Shown: piece after piece, positions 57,203-64,000 of the stretch | Numbering within the stretch: position 1 is the stretch's first letter | Layout: the number at the start of each line of letters is the position of its first letter | NCBI RefSeq assembly: GCF_008974145.1 | Contig: NZ_BJKP01000008.1 | Location: 62,001-126,000, forward strand | DNA: 64,000 nt | Origin: Microcystis aeruginosa NIES-4325 | GTDB lineage: Bacteria > Cyanobacteriota > Cyanobacteriia > Cyanobacteriales > Microcystaceae | Direction of reading: 5' to 3' | Translations under genes and position numbers: made by a program | Notes under the pieces: model-generated | The model's input: the letters and a program-made list of their open reading frames with translations, nothing else | Databases searched by the model: none | What the model was told of the DNA's origin: nothing

Positions 57203-57284
57203 TGTGGAAAAGTCTGGGTAAACTGTGGAAAACTTGAGAGTGAGTGGGGAAATACTGGGGAATGTATGGGGGAAAACATCGGGG
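57203..57284 (+). other. DnaA-box-like pair followed by four phased G-tracts
   Basis: TGTGGAAAA occurs at 57203-57211 and 57224-57232, 21 bp apart. It is the complement of TTTTCCACA, the DnaA-box consensus reported for Synechococcus. Four G-tracts follow (57246-57249, 57257-57260, 57268-57272, 57281-57284), with loops of 7, 7 and 8 nt, each continuing as GGGGAA. The block lies in a 437-bp gap (56940-57376) between the DUF2811 and usp genes. Origin, DnaA-titration and G-quadruplex roles are all possible; none is shown. The remaining gap has no gene. Confidence 0.5.
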
Positions 57285-57376
57285 AAAAATAAGATTTGCA
57301 AATTTTAATCCGTAGTGATGCTCAAGACTACTTAGGCACTCTTGTCAGAGCACCTTTTCTAGCTGAATGCTGGCTG

Positions 57377-57778
57377 CTATGCTTTTACCACTAATACGGA
57401 ACAGGTAGCTTCTGCCACCACGAGACTACTAACAGAATCTTCGATCACCCGTTGAACTCCCGTTAATCCCCGGCTACCGATCGCGATCAGATCAGCTTGA
57501 TAGATATTAGCTAAACGAATAATTTCCTCCGCTGGATCGCCAAAAATGACTTCGATTTCACTAGGAGCAGTAATCTGGGATTGATAGCAGCGCAATTGAT
57601 CTTCAATGATCTCAAGGGAGGGGTGAGGGCGATCCACTGCCGATTCATCTCCCTCCTTGCTGAGAATATGGGTGATGATGATGCGAGAATTTGCCGCTAG
57701 AGAGAGGGAATTCAAAGCATGGAGGACTCGATCCGATGATTCCCCACAATCTAAGGCAACAACGATATTTTTAAACAT
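57377..57778 (-). CDS. Universal stress protein (UspA family)
   Basis: A 133-residue single Usp domain: MFKNIVVALDCGESSDRVL, then IIITHIL, DLIAIGSRGLTGVQRVIED and SVLVVKA. The ATP-binding pattern G-x2-G-x9-G-(S/T) is altered because the last Gly is Asp (in IEDSVSS), so nucleotide binding may be lost or weak. Usp proteins help survive starvation and oxidative stress. Confidence 0.88.
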   Translation of the reverse strand: MFKNIVVALDCGESSDRVLHALNSLSLAANSRIIITHILSKEGDESAVDRPHPSLEIIEDQLRCYQSQITAPSEIEVIFGDPAEEIIRLANIYQADLIAIGSRGLTGVQRVIEDSVSSLVVAEATCSVLVVKA

Positions 57779-57868
57779 TTTGACTAAATCCTACCGCTAA
57801 ATAAATTTCCAATTAAGATTCCAGAGCAAAAAATCTTTGATTTTGCCATTATGCCTAGATAGACAATT

Positions 57869-58714
57869 TTATAGGTTATCGCGATCGGTTAGGATTTCAT
57901 AACCTGTGGCGGTTACTAAGACAGTATGCTCAAACTGAGCAGAGAGAGCATTATCCATCGTCACCACCGTCCAACGATCGCGTAAAGTTCTGGTATGTTT
58001 AGATCCCCCATTGACAATTGGTTCAATTGCCAGAGTCATCCCAGCGCGGAGTTTGACATTGGGTAACTGATTAGTGCGAAAATTAAATACCGAGGGTTCT
58101 TCGTGGAGATTTCTGCCCACTCCATGACCTGTAAAATCTTCTACCACTTGGAAACCGTTAGCTTGAACGTGATCTTCGATCGCTCCTGCAATATCTAGCA
58201 GATAATTGCCAGCTTTTACCTGATTTATGCCTTTATATAAAGCTTCTTCCGCCACGCGGATTAATTTTTCAGTTTTTGGAGAGACGGAACCGATAGCGAT
58301 CGTGATACAGGAATCCCCATGATAACCTTGGTAGTAGGCCCCCGTATCTACCTTTAAGACAGAACCAGCTTTGAGGCGTTTTTTCGGGCTAGGGATACCG
58401 TGAACGACTTCGTTATCGACGGAGGCACAAATCGAGGCAGGAAAGCCATAATAACCTTTAAAACTGGGAGTAGCACCCATTGCGCGGATACGTTTTTCTG
58501 CATAGACATCCAGATCCGCCGTCGTCATCCCGGGTTGAGCGATCTCGGCAATTTCCTTGAGGACTGTGGCGGCAATTTTACCCGCTTGTCGCATAATAAC
58601 GATTTCTGCGGCGGATTTGGTCTCGATTCCCCGGCGGCTTTTCTGTACTCGCGGGGAACCTACTTGCTCTGGAGTTTTAGTTTCGGGAAAAAGCAGCTTG
58701 GTTAGGATGTTCAT
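57869..58714 (-). CDS. map: Methionine aminopeptidase, type I
   Basis: A 281-residue enzyme that removes initiator Met. Metal ligands are visible in [15 protein letters not shown] (two Asp), [15 protein letters not shown] (His), LAIEPIV (Glu) and FEHTVLV (Glu). An N-terminal extension of about 30 basic residues precedes the [12 protein letters not shown] core start. Cyanobacteria often hold several map copies; this may be one of them. It is a probable single gene. Confidence 0.93.
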   Translation of the reverse strand: MNILTKLLFPETKTPEQVGSPRVQKSRRGIETKSAAEIVIMRQAGKIAATVLKEIAEIAQPGMTTADLDVYAEKRIRAMGATPSFKGYYGFPASICASVDNEVVHGIPSPKKRLKAGSVLKVDTGAYYQGYHGDSCITIAIGSVSPKTEKLIRVAEEALYKGINQVKAGNYLLDIAGAIEDHVQANGFQVVEDFTGHGVGRNLHEEPSVFNFRTNQLPNVKLRAGMTLAIEPIVNGGSKHTRTLRDRWTVVTMDNALSAQFEHTVLVTATGYEILTDRDNL

Positions 58715-59037
58715 GGAAAGTTGGCTGTCGAGTCTTTACTTAACTTAGCATTTTCCCTGCGATCGATGACTGCTCTGGAGAAATCAAAAATCTTCCGTTA
58801 GGTGAGGAGATAGGAGAGGGGAGAAGGGAGCAGGGAGAAGGGAGCAGGGAGATGAGGATCAAAAAGACAAGAGACAACTTTACTAGCCATAAAACCGAAA
58901 ATTATCGCAAATTTATCTGAGTTTTAAGATATTTTGAGCCGATAGCGGCTCGATAAATTACTTTTACACGAGGTCTAGGGAACATCTAGAAAAGCTATAG
59001 TAGGAAAAAGGCTATTTTTCTGGCGAGGTGACAATTT
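58715..59037. repeat. Divergent gap with G-rich GGGAGAAGGGAGCA repeat
   Basis: This 323-bp gap holds a purine-rich tract at 58803-58853 (GGAGAGGGGAGAAGGGAGCA repeated). The rest is AT-rich and should contain the trxA and map promoters. No ORF or RNA gene is supported. Confidence 0.6.
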
Positions 59038-59355
59038 ATGGCAGTCAAAAAAGAGTTTTCCAGTTTTCAGGAACTGTTGCAAACCACTAATCTTCCCGTG
59101 TTAGTGGATTTCTATGCCACTTGGTGCGGTCCTTGTCAAATGATGGCTCCGATTCTAGAACAAACGGGAATGTATTTCAAAAATCGCCTACAGATTGTCA
59201 AAATTGATACAGACAAATATCCTAATTTAGCCACTAAGTACGGTATTCAAGCTTTACCGACTTTAGTAGTCTTTAAAAATGGTCAACCGATCGATCGAAT
59301 CGAGGGAGTGGTGCAGGTTAACCAACTGGTTCAACATTTACAAACTCTGTTGTAA
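59038..59355 (+). CDS. trxA: Thioredoxin
   Basis: A 105-residue thioredoxin with the active site WCGPC (residues 31-35, in DFYATWCGPCQMMAP) and the cis-Pro loop (ALPTLVVFKNG). It reduces disulfides in target proteins. A GAGG ribosome site lies 10 nt before the ATG. It begins a plus-strand run of four genes (DUF427, coaD, coiled-coil). Confidence 0.95.
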   Translation: MAVKKEFSSFQELLQTTNLPVLVDFYATWCGPCQMMAPILEQTGMYFKNRLQIVKIDTDKYPNLATKYGIQALPTLVVFKNGQPIDRIEGVVQVNQLVQHLQTLL

Positions 59356-59388
59356 GATAATTTTGAACCAGAACTAGGAGTTAGTGAC

Positions 59389-59673
59389 ATGGCAAAGGCG
59401 ATTTGGAATGGTGCAGTGGTAGCGGAAAGCGATAACTGCGAAATTGTCGAGGGAAACTACTATTTTCCCCCCGATACCATCAAAGCTGAATATTTCCAAC
59501 CCAGTAACACCCATACCATTTGTTCTTGGAAAGGAGAGGCTAGTTATTATACTCTCAGGGTAGATGGACAGGACAATAAAGATGCCGCTTGGTATTATCC
59601 CGATCCTAAGCCAAAAGCCCAAAATATCAAAGGATATATCGCCTTTTGGCGAGGTGTGCAGGTTGAGAAATGA
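59389..59673 (+). CDS. DUF427 domain protein
   Basis: A 94-residue protein of the DUF427 family, shown by [31 protein letters not shown] and [11 protein letters not shown]. Function is unknown. An AGGAG site precedes the ATG by 9 nt, and its stop overlaps the coaD start by 4 nt. Confidence 0.88.
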   Translation: MAKAIWNGAVVAESDNCEIVEGNYYFPPDTIKAEYFQPSNTHTICSWKGEASYYTLRVDGQDNKDAAWYYPDPKPKAQNIKGYIAFWRGVQVEK

Positions 59674-60143
59674 TCGCCATCTACCCCGGCAGCTTCGATC
59701 CAGTTACACTCGGTCATTTAGATATTATCGAACGTAGTGTGCCACTATTCGAGCGAGTAATCGTGGCAGTTCTCTGCAATCCCCATAAAAACCCCTTATT
59801 TAGCGTCGAACAACGCATAGAACAGATCAGCTACTGCACAAAACACCTTAAAAACGTTGAAATAGACAGTTTTTCAGGATTAACGGTTGAATATGCCAGA
59901 TTGAAAGGCGCTAAGGTACTTTTGCGGGGGTTGCGGGTCCTCTCGGACTTTGAAAAAGAACTGCAAATGGCCCATACCAATAAAACTCTCTGGGAAGGGA
60001 TCGAAACGGTTTTTTTGGCCACCACTAAAGAATATAGTTTTTTAAGCAGTAGCGTGGTTAAAGAAATCGCTCAATTCGGTGGATCCGTCACCCATCTAGT
60101 CCCGGAAAACGTTTCTAGAGATATTTACTCATACTACAGTTAA
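59670..60143 (+). CDS. coaD: Phosphopantetheine adenylyltransferase
   Basis: A 157-residue enzyme for the fourth step of coenzyme A synthesis. The nucleotidyltransferase motif [16 protein letters not shown] (GHxD form) begins the protein; [20 protein letters not shown] and [17 protein letters not shown] follow. Translation is coupled to DUF427 by ATGA. Its length and ends are typical. Confidence 0.96.
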   Translation: MIAIYPGSFDPVTLGHLDIIERSVPLFERVIVAVLCNPHKNPLFSVEQRIEQISYCTKHLKNVEIDSFSGLTVEYARLKGAKVLLRGLRVLSDFEKELQMAHTNKTLWEGIETVFLATTKEYSFLSSSVVKEIAQFGGSVTHLVPENVSRDIYSYYS

Positions 60144-60179
60144 CATACTAGAATACAGTAATGAGGACGATCTGAACCT

Positions 60180-60839
60180 ATGGCGCGCCGAGAACCTAAT
60201 GATCGCAGAAAAGCAGTACCTAACACTTCTAATAGTGGGGTTCCCAGTCCACCCGTCGATTTCGATATCTATCAGGATTTGGCGCGTCTGCAAGAGATGA
60301 TTTTTGATAGTTTCCATATCCCCCTCACCCGTTGGACAATGATCGATGAGGGACAGATCTCCGAACAGATCGATCTCATCTATGAAACCGTGCCACCAGC
60401 AGTACAGAAAGCTTTAGCAATTTTGCAGGAAGAAGAGGAAATTATCGCTAAAGCGGAAGAATACGCTCAACAAGTCCTTCGTTCCGCTCAACAAAGGGCC
60501 GCCCAAATTCTCGATCAGTCCGGTATTATTCAACAAGCAGAACGGCAAGCAGCCCAAATTCGTCAACAGGTTCAGCAGGAGTGCGAATCCTTGCAACAAC
60601 AAACCCTCGATGAAATCGAACAGATGCGTCACAGCACCCTGCAGGAAGTGCAACAGTTACGACAAAAAACCCAAGCTGAATGTCATGAAATTCAAAAAGA
60701 TGCTGACGACTATGCCGAAGCAGTTTTAGAACATCTCGATCAACAATTAGGGCAAATGTTACAGGTTATCCGCAACGGTCGTCAACAGGTAAGATCGAAA
60801 CCAACATCGTTAAAAAATCTACCCGGAGAACGTCTTTAA
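60180..60839 (+). CDS. DivIVA-like coiled-coil protein
   Basis: A 219-residue protein. A polar, Pro-containing start leads to a short globular part (about 28-75, IYQDLARLQEMIFDSFHIPL). A long Gln/Glu/Ala-rich coiled coil (80-195) follows, with little Trp. Such layouts occur in DivIVA-like and ATP-synthase b-like scaffolds. Function is not known; cell division or polarity is a guess. It follows coaD by 36 nt. Confidence 0.65.
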   Translation: MARREPNDRRKAVPNTSNSGVPSPPVDFDIYQDLARLQEMIFDSFHIPLTRWTMIDEGQISEQIDLIYETVPPAVQKALAILQEEEEIIAKAEEYAQQVLRSAQQRAAQILDQSGIIQQAERQAAQIRQQVQQECESLQQQTLDEIEQMRHSTLQEVQQLRQKTQAECHEIQKDADDYAEAVLEHLDQQLGQMLQVIRNGRQQVRSKPTSLKNLPGERL

Positions 60840-60975
60840 TCAGTTATCAGTTATCAGATGTAAGTTTTAAGTTAATTAGTTAGTTAGTTATCTTCATCTT
60901 TATCCCTGATTACTGTTTACTGATTACTATTTACCGCTTACTGAAAAGCCAGCAACCTCCAATTCCTCACTGATG
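60840..60975. repeat. TCAGTTATCAG dispersed repeat region
   Basis: AATCAGTTATCAGTTATCAG starts at the stop of the preceding gene. TTAGTTAGTTAG and CTGATTACTGTTTACTGATT follow. These are the reverse-orientation blocks of the CAGTGAAC/GATAACTG family. Confidence 0.75.
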
Positions 60976-60992
60976 ACTGTTAACGGGATTTC

Positions 60993-61790
60993 ATGAATAA
61001 CCCCTCCTCGAATTACCATCTATTCGGACGCTTTCTTAGCGGGTTATTCAGCTGGAAAATTTGGTTATTTGTCCAAATCTTTCAAGGCAGTAAAAGCTTT
61101 TATCGATTCCTGTACCATTATTTATATCGTCGTCCTAAAATCGATCGCATTCTCGGTAGCGATGTCATCTATATTCCTGAGAAAAAACTTTATAGCATTC
61201 CCCTCGATGTTCTGAAAATGGAGCAGCCAATGGTTAATAGTGATCGCCAGCAGTTGACTTCTATTACTACTTGGCAAGTTAAAACGATTCATCCCACTAT
61301 TACCGAAACCAATATCCAATTCCACGATATTACCGTCGATTTACAACAGGTACACCTGATTAAATCAGACCTTGATAACTACGATTATACTAATACTCGC
61401 CGCTTGGCTCCTCTGGTGAAAACCTTACTTTTTGAAATTAACCCCAAAATTGCTGGTTTAGTAGAAAAGAGAAATCAATTACATAGACTGCGAAATCTGG
61501 CCGCATCTTCGGAAATTTTTCATTCACAAACCCCATTGTACGATCGAGCAATTAATCAAGTCCAGCTAATTATCGATCAAGCGGAAGCTTTGGGACAAGA
61601 ATGTTTAAAATTTATCCGAGAAACCCTAATCGAACGGGAATTATTGCAATCCGATATCGATAGCAATCTCGTTGATTGTAACCTCGATTTTGCCAGTCAA
61701 TATCAACTAATTCAAGAAAAATATCAACTCTGGAAAGAAGAGGTACAAGCTTATTTTGAATTAAAAGATTCTTCCCTACCTAAAAATTAA
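60993..61790 (+). CDS. Unknown cyanobacterial protein
   Basis: A 265-residue protein not matched to a family. The first 45 residues are hydrophobic and aromatic (GLFSWKIWLFVQIFQG, YRFLYHYLYRRP), perhaps a membrane-attached helix. A beta region (ITETNIQFHDITVDLQQV) and a long helical part (AGLVEKRNQLHRLRNLAAS onward) follow. No catalytic motif is evident. It lies 213 bp before folP. Confidence 0.6.
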   Translation: MNNPSSNYHLFGRFLSGLFSWKIWLFVQIFQGSKSFYRFLYHYLYRRPKIDRILGSDVIYIPEKKLYSIPLDVLKMEQPMVNSDRQQLTSITTWQVKTIHPTITETNIQFHDITVDLQQVHLIKSDLDNYDYTNTRRLAPLVKTLLFEINPKIAGLVEKRNQLHRLRNLAASSEIFHSQTPLYDRAINQVQLIIDQAEALGQECLKFIRETLIERELLQSDIDSNLVDCNLDFASQYQLIQEKYQLWKEEVQAYFELKDSSLPKN

Positions 61791-62003
61791 CTATGGTCAT
61801 CAGTGATCAGTCTTCAGTTACAGGATTTATTAAACCTCTTGCATAATTAATTTGTGAAGGTTCAAAAACGGCAAAAGTAAGGATTAAATTGCATAAAATA
61901 TGTAAATAGACCATTTAATTGATTATTATTCATTCTTAATTCTCCTGACTACTGACTACTGACCCTAACAACAATTTTTGATCTTTACAATAGGTCTATT
62001 ATT

Positions 62004-62846
62004 ATGTCCAATTTAACGGCAATTCGTGAACATATTTTTACTTGGGGAAAACGCACCTATATCATGGGTGTTTTAAACGTTACTCCCGATAGTTTTAGTG
62101 ATGGGGGAGAATTTGACACCGTTGAAAATGCCCTACTACAGGCGATGAAAATGATCGAGGCCGGGGCTGATATAATCGATGTCGGTGGTCAATCCAGCCG
62201 TCCGGGAGCGCAAGAAATTAGCCTAGAAGCAGAATTATCGCGAGTTATCCCCGTAATCACCGCTATTCGACAACAAAGTTCTATTCCTATCTCTCTCGAT
62301 ACCACTAGGGCGATCGTGGCGGCCGAAGGTATCGCCGCTGGGGCCGATTTGATCAATGATATTTCTGGGGGAACCTTCGATCGCCTATTATTGCCCACGG
62401 TGGCTAAATTAGCTGTTCCCATCATCCTCATGCACCTGCGGGGCAATCCGCAAACGATGCAATCCCTAACACATTATGATGATTTAGTCAAGGAAATTAA
62501 AGAATTTTTACAGAATCGCGTTAAGGAAGCTTTACAGTGGGGTATTGCTAGGGAAAATATTATCATCGATCCGGGGATTGGTTTTGCCAAAACTGGGACA
62601 CAAAATCTTGAGTTATTGCGAGAATTAGGGCAATTTCGGGATTTAGATTTACCTATTTTGATTGGGTTGTCGAGAAAACGCTTTATCGGCGAGATTACAG
62701 GTAAAGATGACCCAAAAGAACGAGTTTTCGGAACGGCGGCGGCCTGTGCTATAGCGATCGCTAAAGGGGCCGATATCCTGCGCGTTCATGATGTGGCCGC
62801 AATCGTAGATGTGAGTAAAGTGGTGGACGCAATCGAGCGAAGTTGA
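62004..62846 (+). CDS. folP: Dihydropteroate synthase
   Basis: A 280-residue TIM-barrel enzyme that joins pterin pyrophosphate and p-aminobenzoate for folate. The signatures IMGVLNVTPDSFSDGG, GADIIDVGGQSSRPG and NDISGGTFD are present, with IIDPGIGFAKT and GLSRKRFIG near the end. It is a standalone gene. Confidence 0.96.
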   Translation: MSNLTAIREHIFTWGKRTYIMGVLNVTPDSFSDGGEFDTVENALLQAMKMIEAGADIIDVGGQSSRPGAQEISLEAELSRVIPVITAIRQQSSIPISLDTTRAIVAAEGIAAGADLINDISGGTFDRLLLPTVAKLAVPIILMHLRGNPQTMQSLTHYDDLVKEIKEFLQNRVKEALQWGIARENIIIDPGIGFAKTGTQNLELLRELGQFRDLDLPILIGLSRKRFIGEITGKDDPKERVFGTAAACAIAIAKGADILRVHDVAAIVDVSKVVDAIERS

Positions 62847-62894
62847 AAATTTTTGCTAGTCTTAGAATCATCCACAGTTCGATCGAAATTAGCG

Positions 62895-63353
62895 ATGAAT
62901 AGCCAACTAACCAGCGATCATTGTATGTTACCCGTGATTCGATCTCCCCAGGATTATCAAGTTTTTCGCATTAGCGCTGGGGATACGAATCGTTTAGCGA
63001 TCGTCTTTGATTCTACCGTAGCGGGGGATTCCTTGACCGTCTGTGTGGAAATTTTCGATCCCCACGGTCGCACCCCTACCCATCGTCATCATTTTGCCGT
63101 AGAAATGTTTTTTATCCTCAAAGGGGAGGGAATGGCTATCTGTGATGGTAAACCGATTCCCCTGGGGCCGGGGGATAGTTTATTAGTCCGTCCCACGGGT
63201 ATTCACGAGATTAGAAATGTGGGGGACGGAAGACTTTATGCACTATGTTTTATGGTTCCCAATGAGGATTTTTCGGAATTAATTCGTAATGGTATCCCAG
63301 AGGAGTTAGACGCAGAAGATTTAGATGTATTGATAGGAACTATTAAAGGATAA
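62895..63353 (+). CDS. Single-domain cupin protein
   Basis: A 152-residue cupin. The two motifs are present: GRTPTHRHHFAVEMFFILKGEG (HxH...E) and a second around LVRPTGIHEIRN (His). All four metal ligands seem to be kept. Substrate is unknown. The ATG at 62895 is better than an in-frame TTG at 62853. Confidence 0.82.
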   Translation: MNSQLTSDHCMLPVIRSPQDYQVFRISAGDTNRLAIVFDSTVAGDSLTVCVEIFDPHGRTPTHRHHFAVEMFFILKGEGMAICDGKPIPLGPGDSLLVRPTGIHEIRNVGDGRLYALCFMVPNEDFSELIRNGIPEELDAEDLDVLIGTIKG

Positions 63354-63370
63354 TCAAGCCATATTATCCC

Positions 63371-63571
63371 TTAAATTTCGGGCTTTTTTTTCAGAAAAAG
63401 AGCGATAAAAAAGGTAAAGGTTCCTCCCAGAAGTCCGAAGATTAGCCAATTTAATCTGGGATAGCCTTTATTGATAGCGATGACTGTAGCAATGCCACCG
63501 ATGAGACAATGCCAGAAAAAAAGCAACAAGAATAAATCTAAGCTCGGAGAAATATTAGCAATTAGTTTCAT
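63371..63571 (-). CDS. Small two-helix membrane protein
   Basis: A 66-residue protein with two hydrophobic helices (about 12-33 and 42-60) around a short loop (NKGYPRLNW) and a KKKPEI tail. No family was recognised, but composition and topology support a real small membrane protein. Convergent with the cupin gene. Confidence 0.55.
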   Translation of the reverse strand: MKLIANISPSLDLFLLLFFWHCLIGGIATVIAINKGYPRLNWLIFGLLGGTFTFFIALFLKKKPEI

Positions 63572-63654
63572 ATTTTATCAGTAGAGCGAATAGAATCTTT
63601 CCAATGACCGAATCCCTTGGCCGTTGTTATGTTTATTAACCTCTATAAGTATTT

Positions 63655-63765
63655 CTATTTTTTTGTCCAAGGCCATTTTGTTCCCATTTCGGTTAAAGCT
63701 GAAAAAACTAGATAGAGAATAAGAAGGGCAACACAAAAGAAGAAAGTCAATAAGTCGTTATTCAT
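63655..63765 (-). CDS. Very small single-helix membrane protein candidate
   Basis: A 36-codon frame, MNNDLLTFFFCVALLILYLV followed by a short polar tail (TEMGTKWPWTKK). The topology (one helix, polar ends) is like many small thylakoid proteins, but no named family was matched. No clear Shine-Dalgarno is seen. It could be chance. Confidence 0.35.
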   Translation of the reverse strand: MNNDLLTFFFCVALLILYLVFSALTEMGTKWPWTKK

Positions 63766-63858
63766 CGAGTTATCGCTGATAGGTTAAAGGTCACTAATTC
63801 GCTACTATCCATTCTACTTAGCAATTGCTGCTTTTCTGGACTGTTGAAACAGGATTGA

Positions 63859-64000
63859 TTATTGTTGCTGTTGTGCCAAATAGTTAAGCACTGTTTCCAG
63901 AGTTAAGTCTAATCGTTCCGAGATTTGTTGCTGGGTTAAACCGAGGTCTTGCAGTAGCGGAATTGTTTTCAATTTTTGCAGGTTTATTCCCTGTTCAATT
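63859..64000 (-). CDS. C-terminal end of an Rpn-like nuclease, cut by window edge
   Basis: The last 46 codons read GINLQKLKTIPLLQDLGLTQ, then QQISERLDLTLETVLNYLAQ and a Gln-rich end. This short helical tail is common in cyanobacterial Rpn/PD-(D/E)XK transposase-like proteins. The catalytic part lies outside the window. Confidence 0.55.
   Translation of the reverse strand, partial: IEQGINLQKLKTIPLLQDLGLTQQQISERLDLTLETVLNYLAQQQQ

Noticed and set aside
57203-57284. Calling this the chromosomal origin
   Set aside because: Only two perfect boxes, no dnaN/dnaA gene nearby, and skew cannot be measured from this window; kept as a candidate site only.

Overview
The window looks like chromosome of a unicellular bloom-forming cyanobacterium, most likely Microcystis aeruginosa or a close relative. 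Supporting signs are the HIP1 octamer GCGATCGC scattered through genes, carotenoid genes crtP-crtB, a phytochrome with its Rcp1 partner, cyanobacterial-type glutamate-cysteine ligase, a probable Ycf37 PSI-assembly protein, a DHNA-CoA thioesterase for phylloquinone, a RubisCO-like protein of the kind reported from Microcystis, and many short G-rich or heptad-like intergenic repeats. No rRNA, tRNA or CRISPR array was recognised. Gene orientation is mixed and most transcription units have one to three genes.

Layout. 1-1.04 kb: abutting remnants of an IS630-type and an IS110-type element. 1.2-2.9 kb: a tandem PTPS/QueD protein and an SDR. 3.5-7.7 kb: light signalling and two-component genes (REC-kinase, Rcp1-like regulator, phytochrome), all on the minus strand. 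8-9.4 kb: a toxin-antitoxin pair and an unknown membrane protein among palindromic repeats. 9.5-13.4 kb: M3 oligopeptidase and a CobW/COG0523 GTPase around a repeat-rich gap. 13.6-28 kb: housekeeping and envelope genes (UDP-sugar dehydratase, RubisCO-like enolase, serS, M23 peptidase, GT9, YceD, TPR proteins, Ski2-like helicase, a GGDEF/periplasmic-binding-protein pair). 28-32.7 kb: two transporters. 33-35.5 kb: crtP and crtB. 36.6-40 kb: pirin and pheT. 40.1-42.5 kb: an AT-rich, complete-looking restriction-modification island. 42.6-55.9 kb: oxygenase, ABC components, a complex C assembly factor, thioesterase, an orphan dnd-associated protein 4, a GT39, a truncated antitoxin, gshA, ycf19, fumC and a 14-repeat BNR protein. 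56-64 kb: pth, DUF2811, usp, map, trxA, coaD, a DivIVA-like coiled-coil protein, folP, a cupin and the end of an Rpn-like nuclease.

The most distinctive system is the restriction-modification island: a cytosine-5 methyltransferase (plus strand) convergent with a controller-protein/endonuclease pair (minus strand). It carries two C-box operators before the controller gene and one before the methyltransferase gene. The sequence therefore shows both the enzymes and the likely timing circuit. Other points of interest are a helically spaced G-tract/DnaA-box-like array at 57.2 kb, a MITE-like family with two copies, a telomere-like octamer array, and a tandem PTPS whose first domain has lost two catalytic residues.
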